From assembly GCA_951813605.1 (NCBI GenBank), contig OX638379.1:3466062-3530061 (forward strand): a stretch of DNA of 64,000 bases. The letters are read 5' to 3'. A model generated the notes under the pieces. The model saw nothing but the letters and a program-made list of their open reading frames with translations. It searched no databases and was not told where the DNA came from. The position numbers and the translations under genes are program-made. This DNA is from an uncultured Bryobacterales bacterium (lineage in GTDB: Bacteria > Acidobacteriota > Terriglobia > Bryobacterales > UBA6623). Within the stretch, counting starts at the first letter, position 1. Every line of letters begins with the position of its first letter. Shown here piece after piece: positions 18,601-26,053 of the stretch.

Positions 18601-18978
18601 ACCAATCGAACCAACGCCTTCGCGCCCGGACCTTCGAGGGTCAACGTGTTGCGGGACCCCACCCTGCCGGGATCGCAGCGAACCCCCCAGCGATACTTCG
18701 ACACCGAGGCCGTCGAAGCGCCTGCGCCATTTACCTTTGGAAATGCGGGACGGTCCCTGCTGACGGGACCCGGTATCGTGCAGTTCAATATGTCGCTGCT
18801 CAAGAACCATCGCTGGGCCGAGCGTTACAACGTGCAGTTCCGGTTCGAGGCGTTCAACCTCTTCAATAACGTCAACTTCAACGAACCGGGGCGGGCCTTG
18901 GGCAACCCGAACTTCGGGGTGATCAACAGCGCAATGGCGGCCCGCATTCTGCAGCTCAGCTTGAAGTTCCAGTTTTGA
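15652..18978 (+). CDS. Oar-type TonB-dependent receptor with CarboxypepD_reg domain (1)
   Basis: About 1108 aa, outer-membrane active transporter. The chosen ATG has AGGAG eight nt upstream; a GTG one codon earlier and an earlier frame ATG at 15607 are less likely. After the signal peptide (hydrophobic stretch PFWILCLTLLAFAPTVEAQ) comes a carboxypeptidase-regulatory-like domain (GSITGIITDPSQGRLPGVAV, GEYTLPLLQPGPYRLTAQ), then the plug (MPLNGRRVGELLG, QQQWMIDGVNSSN, VTITTKSGTNQLHGSLYEF). The rest is a 22-strand barrel ending LQLSLKFQF with the terminal aromatic residue needed for outer-membrane insertion. Family members move large substrates such as oligosaccharides, peptides or siderophores; the cargo here is unknown. 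A polysaccharide-lyase remnant follows, which weakly suggests a glycan. Confidence 0.88.
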   Translation: MRVIDTCLMRRRYVQIPFWILCLTLLAFAPTVEAQVSTGSITGIITDPSQGRLPGVAVEAESLETGVSLASESNEAGEYTLPLLQPGPYRLTAQTVGFRTYSREGILIESGRVTRLDISLQIGEITETVEVVASVPLLESETSTVGQFIENKTVTDMPLNGRRVGELLGVMGNTVFIRGNVIRPRVAVAGSRGDQQQWMIDGVNSSNVALEIPQALFNPPVEATQEIRIQQNNYSSEYGNSSGGVVTITTKSGTNQLHGSLYEFLRNDKVDARNFFARTKAPLRWNIFGPAVGGPIIRNRTFFFVHNEWTKQRIGVVRRFTVPTALERAGDFSQTTDRRGTLTRIFDFKSQRPDPENPSLTVRDQFANNAVPASAIDPVGANMTPYYPMPNIAPTNLAGANNFVGNQTNALNLSTFTTKIDHIFDSNNRITYRYILHDFPTNNTPLFDEPAADPFGVETDRRAFSNLWNYIHNFSGTTINDFRFNWQPRRFKLLTLGRDGMWPQQLGLQGVKGSPFPRIGAAGFIAMGRANQQRVQTPIHDMHMVNNVSKFTGNHSFKFGGELRFSRNQDDLRRWVSGNLSFNRQPTGLPRTGNTGNSIASMLVGFPNRGRVFVADILDRRAKYFALFAHDDWKVRSNFTLNLGLRWETHTPRFDQNDRQNGFDLDAINPVSGTPGVITFAGRDGQGRNVYDGDYNNFGPRVGFAWKPTADGRLVVRSGYGIFFGVPLPGSNNMAAGFSEEGDFSTPDSGITPPFLLRDGFPDTTRQELGPGFGAVPVGARARFSPQFIDRDRRLGYSQMWNFSIQRDMGWNTVLELSYTGNVGHKLPALNFSINQVRPELMGPGRAQSRRPFPQFNSVQTVARMWGNSSYHGMNLKVEKRFSNGLNFLGNYTHSKFIDDVPAIFEAGQVRIGSQNLYDRAAEKGLSGNDVRHRFVWSSVYEIPVGTGRAVLNRGAAAKVLGGWNLGWIVTLQQGSPMALVTQTNRTNAFAPGPSRVNVLRDPTLPGSQRTPQRYFDTEAVEAPAPFTFGNAGRSLLTGPGIVQFNMSLLKNHRWAERYNVQFRFEAFNLFNNVNFNEPGRALGNPNFGVINSAMAARILQLSLKFQF

Positions 18979-19116
18979 GCGGCACAGCGGCCCGAATCCT
19001 CCACCGGTTCCACTGACGAGCGGGGCGGCCGCCTTGGCCTCCCCGTTGCGGCCCTCCACGCGCAGGCTGGGGGCCTCTCCTCGCCAGCAGGCCGACCCGG
19101 ATACACCCGACAGGCC

Positions 19117-19644
19117 ATGACCCTCGCAAATGAGGACGGGGGCACTTCCACAGCAACTTGAAATTCGCCCAGGCCGAGGTCTTCGAGTTGCTATCTCGTT
19201 GCCGACGGGATACGCCTTGTCGTCGACAACTTCTGGCCGTACTTCCTGCTCATCGACGATCTCGCTGTGCGCAGGAGAATGTCCGCGGTCCAAGGCCAGG
19301 TCATCGACACGAACATCGCGATCAAGCCTGGAGTCCGGGGGACCATCCAACCGGACGGGACGGGATTTCACCATGCTGCGGCAAACGCAGGCGCTTAGAC
19401 TCCGCACACTCTGGAAGCGTTCGCCCAGTTGCTATATCTGGCGAAGGGCACGACATTCTATCGCACCGAAAACGCCGAAGCCGTCAAGTTGGCCCTGGAA
19501 GCCTATTGCGTGGTGGTGCAGAAATACTCGGTTTCCGCGACGCTTCGAGGGCGGCTGATCAAAGGGAGCGGAGCGGGCGTGTCGGGCAACGTATCCAAAG
19601 CATGGCGTTTCTGGCTCAAGCGGAAATTCAGTGAACGCGTCTGA
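19117..19644 (+). pseudogene. Polysaccharide lyase family 8-like remnant
   Basis: From the ATG at 19117 one frame runs 175 codons to TGA at 19644 but contains two stops, TGA at 19159 and TAG at 19396. Between and after them it reads LVVDNFWPYFLLIDD, then GVRGTIQPDGTGFHHAAANA, GA-stop-TPHTLEAFAQLLYLAKG, TTFYRTENAEAVKLALEAY and RLIKGSGAGVSGNV. The IQPDGTGFHH...GAY.......LL.L..GT.F pattern resembles the alpha/alpha-toroid of PL8-type lyases (chondroitin, hyaluronan, xanthan), with the TAG replacing the Tyr of GAY. The catalytic C-terminal half is absent. Family assignment is by motif memory and moderately sure; death of the gene is clear. Confidence 0.5.
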
Positions 19645-20261
19645 ACTCGACTCGCTATAAAAGCTTGTGCGAGATCGCGAGCACTAATGCCCGGCAACGC
19701 ATTGAAGGCATGGTTCTCGAGCCTTGAATGCGCCTGTTCGGCGGCGGCTAGATCGCTTTGAATCCACTCTTGCTAGTGCACCTACTGATTTGGACTGAAT
19801 TCTCGTGATCGGCCGCGACGCAACCTCGCTTGACTTGCTCGGCACCCCGTTCCGGGACGGCCGGAAGTCGTCGCCCGCGGCAGCTGCCTCTGAACTGAAG
19901 TCCTGCGCGAGGTTGATCAGGAGTTGGCAGCTCTATGATGCACGGCTCCGTAGATCGAACCAAGCCGCTGCCGGAGGCCGTCCTGGCAAGCGACCACGGC
20001 CGAACACGAGTGCGCCCGCCTAGCTGAGGTCAAGCCGCAGAAGGCCGACCTCGATCAGCTTGCGCATATGGCGTGCCGCCGCCACACGGTCGGACCGTCA
20101 AACGATTTGCCGCCACCACGGCCATTCCAAGGAAAGCTCTTGACCTCTGTCACGGAACCTGCCGCCTCGAAGAGCCGAATGAGTCGTTCGGACAACCAGG
20201 AAGACCTTTTGGCAATGGGCCGATTACGGGCGTCCATCCACAATAGAGTCGAACGGTTCAG
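19645..20261. other. intergenic before TonB receptor 2
   Basis: About 600 bases. Short open frames only; none recognised. Confidence 0.3.
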
Positions 20262-22772
20262 ATGGAAGGCTCGAACCATCTCAAGGGGGCACGAAGGCGG
20301 TTCCGACGATGGGCCGGAAGGCTTGGGATGCTTGCTTGCTCATTGCCTTCGGTGATGGGTCAGGTGGTGGTAAAAGGCACTGTGACGGATCGGAACAAGG
20401 CTCCCATAGCGGAAGTCAGAGTCCTCCTCGAGAATCAAGACGATTCTGGTACGAAAGTGGCCGCCCGATCCAATGAGCAGGGGACCTTTGGCTTCGACCT
20501 GGATCGAAGCGGGAGATATCTCCTCAAAGTGACCCACGCCGGATTTTTTCCAATCGAGGGCCGCCCCCTAGATCTATTCAAAGGCGTCAATGTCGTCAAC
20601 ATCGAACTCAGCCGTTCAGAAGAGGTTGAGACCACTCTCGATGTCTACGCCGGCGAGCAGCTGCCGGTGGAAGAGATCGCTATGTCACAGGCTCTGGAAG
20701 AGACGGAGATCGATTCCATTCCCACGACGCGCTCGAGCAAGCAGCGCGTTCAGGGGGTAGCGGCTGTTCTGCCCGGGGTTCTGAGAGATCCCAACGGGGA
20801 TCTACATATCCACGGAAGCACCGTGGAAGAAACGAATTGGACGCTGGACGGATTCAGCTTGTCCGATCCCGCCTCGGGAAAGCTAGAGATGGGACTCGGG
20901 GCCGAGTCGGTCAAGTCCTTAGATCTTTTTTCGGGGCGCTATCCCTCTGAGTTCGGAAAAGGAGCCGGGGGTGCCTTCGTCCTCAATACTCGCATGGGGC
21001 AGGATCATTTCAGACACAGGTTCACCAACTTCGTTCCCGGAATCGAGTTTGCCCGAGGGCTCCGGTTCAGGGATTGGAGGCCGCGACACAATTTCTCCGG
21101 CCCCATCCTTAAGAACCGCGCTTGGTTTTTCAATAGCTTGGATCTGCTCTACGAAGAGAACCACATTCCCGAATTGCCTGTCGGACGGGATCGCCACCAG
21201 TCCTGGTCCATCAATAACAGTCTTCGCTTGCAGGCCAAGCTGACCCCTCGGCAAACACTGACTTCAGGGTTCGTGGTGGATTATCTGAATGCTCCCAAGT
21301 CCGGTCTCTCCCCGTTGGACCCACTGGAGACCACTCTGGACAGGAGGGCCCGCAGGTACTTCTTCAACCTCAAGGACGAGTTCGTTTTCTCCCCAAAGAG
21401 CGTCCTGGATTTCGGCTACGCTGCCTATCGGTCGATCGATCGGGGGGTGCCCCAAGGCAGTGCTCCCTACCAGATAACTTCATTCGGCCGAGCCGGAAAT
21501 TTCGCCATTGACACCTTCCGCGTTAGCAGTCGAGACCAGTTGCGTGCCAATATTTTCCTTCCTCGCCAGGATTGGCTGGGACAGCATCAGTTGAAGGCCG
21601 GTGTGACCCTGAACCATTCCCGCTATTTCCAAGACATTCGGCGAGGGACGATCGAATATTTCCGCCTGGACGGAACGCGGTCGAGCATCCTTTCCTTCAC
21701 GGGAAACGGGGAATTCAGGGAATCAAACCTCGAGGCAGGGGCCTACCTGCAAGACCGATGGGCCATTCAATCACGGCTGGCGGCGGAGTTGGGGCTGCGC
21801 TGGGACCGCGAGCAAATCGTTTCCGGGGGAGTCGTGACGCCCCGGCTCAGCCTCGCCTTCATGCCCCCGGGGCTGGACGGTGCCAGATTCTCGGTCGGCC
21901 TCGGCTGGATCCCGGCCACCACCTATTTCCGGATGTTCACCCGCCACCGCGATCAATATTCCCTGTTCACCAGCTTCGAGCCGGACGGGGTGACTGCGCT
22001 GGGCACTCCTTACCTCAGGTACTTCACGTTGGACAAGACGTTGCTGACCATTCCCAGCACCCGGAGTCTGAGTCTGGGGTGGCAGCAGAGGCTTCCTGGA
22101 GAGACTGACCTCAACATCAACTATTTGCGCAAGAGGATGCGTAACGGCTACACGCAGGCCCCCATTTCAACCCCGGTCGTCCAAGACAGCCGTCCGCCCC
22201 CCGGGAGCCAGGCCGTTCATTACCAACTGCAAAATTCCAAGCGAGACGCTTACGACTCAGTGGAGTTCTCTCTGAGCAAGCCGCTACCGGGAGCAAACCG
22301 CTGGTTTCTTAGCTACACCTACTCGCGAGCTTGGTCGAATGCCGCACTGGAGGTTGACACTGACGATCCCGTCCTGTTCTTCGAAACGGGAGGCCGACTC
22401 CCCTGGGATGTTCCCCACCGCCTCGTGTCCTGGGCATCGTTCCCGATTGGGAAAAAGACCTTGATCGTCTCGCTCGCCGAATGGAGGGACGGCTTTCCCT
22501 TCAGCGTGCATGACGACAATGGCAATCAGGTGGGACGGATCAATACCTGGCGACTCCCCAGGCATTTCAACCTGAACATCCATGTCCAAAGAAAGGTGGC
22601 TTTCCTGGGGCATGAGTGGTCGTTGCGCCCCGGGGTTGACAATTTGACAAACCGACCCAATTACAGCTTGGTCAACAACAACGTCGCGTCGCCTCACTTT
22701 CTCAATCTATTCGGCAGGTCTCCTAGGAAGCTTGTTGTTCGAGTGCGCTGGCTAGGGAGAGATAAGGACTAA
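20262..22772 (+). CDS. TonB-dependent receptor with CarboxypepD_reg domain (2)
   Basis: 836 aa, shorter than the three other receptors in the window. A signal peptide ends around PSVMGQ (residue 33), after the basic stretch GARRRFRRWAGR. Then a carboxypeptidase-regulatory-like domain (VVKGTVTDRNKAPIAEVRV, GTFGFDLDRSGRYLLKVTH), and a plug with DGFSLSDPASG, LDLFSGRYPSEFGKGAGGAF and VLNTRMG. Compared with Oar-type receptors it lacks the KSGTN.FHGS motif, placing it in a related but distinct branch. The barrel ends LVVRVRWLGRDKD, without the classic terminal aromatic residue; a Trp lies seven residues from the end. The gene follows the PL8-like remnant in the same direction. Cargo unknown. Confidence 0.82.
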   Translation: MEGSNHLKGARRRFRRWAGRLGMLACSLPSVMGQVVVKGTVTDRNKAPIAEVRVLLENQDDSGTKVAARSNEQGTFGFDLDRSGRYLLKVTHAGFFPIEGRPLDLFKGVNVVNIELSRSEEVETTLDVYAGEQLPVEEIAMSQALEETEIDSIPTTRSSKQRVQGVAAVLPGVLRDPNGDLHIHGSTVEETNWTLDGFSLSDPASGKLEMGLGAESVKSLDLFSGRYPSEFGKGAGGAFVLNTRMGQDHFRHRFTNFVPGIEFARGLRFRDWRPRHNFSGPILKNRAWFFNSLDLLYEENHIPELPVGRDRHQSWSINNSLRLQAKLTPRQTLTSGFVVDYLNAPKSGLSPLDPLETTLDRRARRYFFNLKDEFVFSPKSVLDFGYAAYRSIDRGVPQGSAPYQITSFGRAGNFAIDTFRVSSRDQLRANIFLPRQDWLGQHQLKAGVTLNHSRYFQDIRRGTIEYFRLDGTRSSILSFTGNGEFRESNLEAGAYLQDRWAIQSRLAAELGLRWDREQIVSGGVVTPRLSLAFMPPGLDGARFSVGLGWIPATTYFRMFTRHRDQYSLFTSFEPDGVTALGTPYLRYFTLDKTLLTIPSTRSLSLGWQQRLPGETDLNINYLRKRMRNGYTQAPISTPVVQDSRPPPGSQAVHYQLQNSKRDAYDSVEFSLSKPLPGANRWFLSYTYSRAWSNAALEVDTDDPVLFFETGGRLPWDVPHRLVSWASFPIGKKTLIVSLAEWRDGFPFSVHDDNGNQVGRINTWRLPRHFNLNIHVQRKVAFLGHEWSLRPGVDNLTNRPNYSLVNNNVASPHFLNLFGRSPRKLVVRVRWLGRDKD

Positions 22773-23154
22773 GGAACTCCGACGTTGCATGGCCTAGGAA
22801 GCAGACTCCCCGTCTCAAGCGGGGTCCGCCCTCGATCCGGCCCAGCCGAGAGACTTGCTTCTGACGAAGAAGTCGGTGCTGTTGCAAGTGCCTTCCACGC
22901 GAGCCGTCGAATGCTCGTGGCTGGAGGACCTTGTGCCTTGACGCCAGAAAACCGTCGTTGATCATCCCCGGATCGGACGGCTCGAATGGGACCTGCGCCG
23001 CCCATGAAAAGACCTTGTCCCGGTGGCGCCAGCAAAGCTGGCGGATAGCTCGGGTCGACTGCCTTCCCCGCCTGTCCGACTGAGAGCCTTCGATGCTGTC
23101 GGCGAGCTCGAGGCGCTAAGGTACGAGCGTCGGCGATTCACAAGGAGGTTCGCA
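22773..23154. other. intergenic with weak hairpin
   Basis: About 380 bases. CCCCG-tctcaag-CGGGG near 22808-22824 could be a weak terminator stem for the receptor gene but lacks a T-run. Nothing else recognised until AAGGAGG at 23142-23148. Confidence 0.3.
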
Positions 23155-23685
23155 ATGAGGAAGATTCGCTACAGCTGCGCCATGAGTCTGGATGGGTACA
23201 TCGCAGGAACGGGCGGCGAGTTCGATTGGATCGCAATCGATCCGGATATCGACTTCAAGGAAATGGCTGAGCAGTTCGACACCTACCTGCTCGGTCGGCG
23301 GACGTTCGAAGTGACCGCTGGGCAAGGGCCTTACTCGTCCCCGCGCATCAGGACGTTCGTGTTCTCGCGAACGCTGCGCCAAGGCGACTACAGCAACGTC
23401 ACGATCGTCGGCGAGAACTGGAAAGAGGTAGTGAAGTCGCTTCGCGAGGAATCGGGAAAGGATATCTGGCTGTTCGGCGGAGGCTCCCTGTTTCGCAGTC
23501 TCGCGGAGGAAGGATTCGTCGACACCGTGGAAGTCGCGGTCATACCGATACTACTCGGCAGAGGCATTCCGCTTGTCGCCGAAGAGCCGACCACGCGAAT
23601 TCCATTGACGCTGAAGGAACACAAAGTTTACGAAAGCACGGGCACGGTCACTCTGGTGTACGAGGTTAGTAGCGCCCGTCACTAG
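23155..23685 (+). CDS. Dihydrofolate reductase family / RibD C-terminal domain protein
   Basis: 176-aa cytoplasmic NADPH-dependent reductase fold. The start at 23155 is fixed by AAGGAGG six nt upstream; the frame is open further up but without homology. The N-terminus MRKIRYSCAMSLDGYIAG is the standard opening of the family, followed by FDTYLLGRRTFE and, in the second half, DIWLFGGGSLFRSLAEEGFVD, the GG-loop that binds NADPH, then VIPILLGRGIPL. These stand-alone RibD_C proteins are common in soil bacteria and their substrates are mostly unknown; riboflavin synthesis is unlikely because no deaminase domain or rib genes are present. The gene appears monocistronic. Confidence 0.85.
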   Translation: MRKIRYSCAMSLDGYIAGTGGEFDWIAIDPDIDFKEMAEQFDTYLLGRRTFEVTAGQGPYSSPRIRTFVFSRTLRQGDYSNVTIVGENWKEVVKSLREESGKDIWLFGGGSLFRSLAEEGFVDTVEVAVIPILLGRGIPLVAEEPTTRIPLTLKEHKVYESTGTVTLVYEVSSARH

Positions 23686-24064
23686 TCCCGAGACCTAGGG
23701 GCCCGAGGCCGAGCAATGCTTCCCTGATTCCCCGTTAACGAGGTGGCGACGGGCCACCGTAGCCGATTTCCTTCCCCAGTGGCTCGGAAACCTCAGGAGG
23801 CCCGCGCCCGCAGCTGGGCTCCAGCATGCCTGCCGTCTGCCGCACCCAGTCCAGGCGGTAGTTGCAGCCCCGCGACAAAAGCTGCGAACTCCGGATTGCT
23901 CGGCGCGATTTCTTCCCCCGTGAAGCGCCACGACAACAGGGGGAGATCGTGTTGTATCTATTTGATATCAATGATGTTATATTTCAGACAAAGGGCTACT
24001 TCTCCGAGCAGGGAGACCGGTTTCGAACGCTCTACGCATCCAATTCCTCTGTGGTAACATCCCC
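23686..24064. other. intergenic containing an AT-rich islet
   Basis: About 380 bases. From 23946 to 24000 the sequence turns AT-rich in an otherwise GC-rich region, with TATCTATTTGATA that recurs in inverse orientation at about 25235-25250. TAACAT at 24055 lies five nt before the ATG of the next gene. Confidence 0.35.
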
Positions 24065-25072
24065 ATGATCACTATGACTTCGCGTCGCCAGCTCATTCAA
24101 GCCACTTTCGGCGCGCTCGCCGCTGCTGCACAGGCCCAAACGGTCGGCCTTGATCGCCTTCTCGCCATTCCTGGGCCGGGTCGAGTGAGAGCCGTGCTCG
24201 ACACCGACACTTACAACGAAATCGACGACCAATACGCGGTCGCCTACAGCTTGCTGTCTCCGGAGCGCATGTCGGTGGAGGCGATCTATGCAGCGCCATT
24301 TGTCAACTATCGTTCGTCAACCGCTGCAATCGGAATGGAGAAGAGCTACGAGGAGATCCTACGACTGCTAGATTTCTTCCCTGATGCGAACAAGAGCGAG
24401 GTGTTCCGTGGCTCAAGCCGGTTCTTCGAGCGGAGGGGCCGGCCGGTCGAGAGTGCCGCCGCGCGAGATCTGATTGAGAAGGCCCTGAAACCCAGCGACG
24501 AGCCGCTCTATGTCTTGACCATCGGCTGCCCCGTAAACGTCTCGTCGGCCATCCTGATGGAGCCGAGGATCAAGGAGAAGATCGTTGTCGTCTGGCTCGG
24601 CGGGACCACGCACTACTGGCCTTCGGCGAGTGAGTTCAACCTACGGCAGGATGTGATTGCCTCGCAAGTGCTGTTCGACAGCGGCGTGCCCCTAGTCCAA
24701 ATCCCGACCAAGAACGTCTCCGAGCACTTGAGGACAACGGCGGCGGAACTGGAGCAATACGTGCGCGGGCGCTCGCGAATAGGGAACTATCTATACGGCC
24801 AATTCCTTCAGTATGCCGCCGTGCGGACGAAAGGGCGAAACAGAGGATTTCCGTATTCAAAAGTCATTTGGGATATCTCGGCAATTGCCTGGCTCAACGA
24901 CCCCGAGTGGGTGCCGTCGGAAATCGCACCTAGCCCGCTGCTAACGGACGATATGCGGTGGGAAAGCGCAGGCGGCCGCCACAATATTCGAGTGGCGAAC
25001 AATGTCAACCGCGATGCTGTCTTCAACGACCTGTTCTCCCGGCTCTCAAGCCTCAGAGATCTTGATCTCTAG
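24065..25072 (+). CDS. Exported nucleoside hydrolase-like protein
   Basis: 335 aa, inosine/uridine-preferring nucleoside hydrolase fold, which cleaves the N-glycosidic bond of ribonucleosides. The N-terminus carries TSRRQLIQATFGALAAAAQA, a Tat-like signal, so it probably acts outside the cytoplasm. The calcium-site motif reads VLDTDTYNEIDDQYAVAY (about residues 43-60) in place of the usual DTDxGxDDAxA, keeping the key acidic residues. Later, TIGCPVNVSSAI occupies the position of the TGPLTNVA loop, and VIWDISAIAWL the C-terminal active-site helix, where a His usually sits; here the corresponding residue looks like Asp. The variant motif is shared by a subgroup seen in Planctomycetes and Acidobacteria (memory), so substrate may differ from ordinary nucleosides. 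Confidence 0.75.
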   Translation: MITMTSRRQLIQATFGALAAAAQAQTVGLDRLLAIPGPGRVRAVLDTDTYNEIDDQYAVAYSLLSPERMSVEAIYAAPFVNYRSSTAAIGMEKSYEEILRLLDFFPDANKSEVFRGSSRFFERRGRPVESAAARDLIEKALKPSDEPLYVLTIGCPVNVSSAILMEPRIKEKIVVVWLGGTTHYWPSASEFNLRQDVIASQVLFDSGVPLVQIPTKNVSEHLRTTAAELEQYVRGRSRIGNYLYGQFLQYAAVRTKGRNRGFPYSKVIWDISAIAWLNDPEWVPSEIAPSPLLTDDMRWESAGGRHNIRVANNVNRDAVFNDLFSRLSSLRDLDL

Positions 25073-25227
25073 CATCCGTCGGCAGTCGCAGACACTCGAC
25101 TGTTTCAACAGCGCGATGTGCGAGCCAGATAAAGGCATGGGAGGCGCATGCGAAAGGTGGCGTCGAACATGGGTGCCGAAGGCAAACCTGCACCGCTTCG
25201 CAAATATCGTTTCAAATCAAATCTAAC

Positions 25228-25551
25228 CTACTTATTATCAAATAGATATGACATAAAATCGCCCCGCCGGCGAGGGAACCTCTCGTACGGTCCGTGGAAG
25301 GGACTGACTGGAAAGCGATAGAGCGGCGGAACGGGACAGCAAGCGTTAAGGAAACCGTCCGCCCCCTCGAACAGCTCCGTCAGCTTGTCTAGAAAAAGGC
25401 TCTTGCCGCATCGTCGCGACCTCGAAAGGACCTGGTGCGCGCCTTCCTGGACCAGTCGCAGAGCAAAGCCGGTCTTGGCCAAGAATTGGCAGTTGCGCTC
25501 GCGCATCTTGCGGAAGCTCTGGATGCCGGTCGGCAGAAGGCGTCTTGCCAT
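25228..25551 (-). pseudogene. AAA-ATPase-like (PF09820 type) N-terminal fragment
   Basis: 107-codon frame whose first 65 residues match the start of AAA-ATPase-like/PD-(D/E)XK proteins: MARRLLPTGIQSFRKMRERN, then FLAKTGFALRLVQEG and LSRSRRCGKSLFLDKLTELF. The P-loop is degraded: canonical SRPRRFGKSLF has become SRSRRCGKSLF. After the ELFEG motif homology stops, about 400 residues short of full length, and the tail ends in an AT-rich block (SYLFDNK). It is a truncated remnant. Such genes are often multicopy and mobile-like. Confidence 0.65.
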
Positions 25552-26053
25552 GGCTCCGCTAATTGATACGCTATTCGTCCTTTAGGCCCATTCCAAGCCG
25601 CCCCGCACTCCTACCCGGCATGGAGCGCGGCGATCGGACCTCGGCTGCTGCGGTACGTGCGACAAGGTGGGCGGCCTCCCGGAACCGCTTCGTCGGCCGG
25701 AACCCGAGATCGGCGAGGACAACCTGATCCTGTCCTATTTCGGGACACTCAGGGTCACCTCGCTCCCGCACGCCCTCCTCGAGCACCGCGTTCTGATCGA
25801 CCACAGCCAGCTCGCAAGCGACACGAGCATTCATCACTAGTCATGTACACGCTCACAACCGACCGGCCACGGTAGCCAAACAGCTGGGCCGCCTTGCTAT
25901 GTGCGGTCCAGAATCGGTTGGTCGACCGCTGGCACGATTGCCTAGACGGCATACCCTCAATGCCCTTGTGTGACGGGATGTTTTTGCAACCAAGCTATTC
26001 TACGGGGCGCCTCCCCGGAACAGTCGTACCAAGGGGCGCATCGACGACTCTGC
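25552..26053. other. intergenic before the acyl-activating fusion gene
   Basis: About 500 bases. A minus-strand frame at 25571-25837 starting MNARVACELAVVDQNAVLEE is open but unrecognised. No clear promoter for the next gene. Confidence 0.3.

Noticed and set aside
19117..19398. UGA/UAG recoding (selenocysteine or stop suppression) in the lyase-like frame
   Set aside because: No SECIS-like element or sel genes seen, and two different stop codons are involved; decay is simpler.
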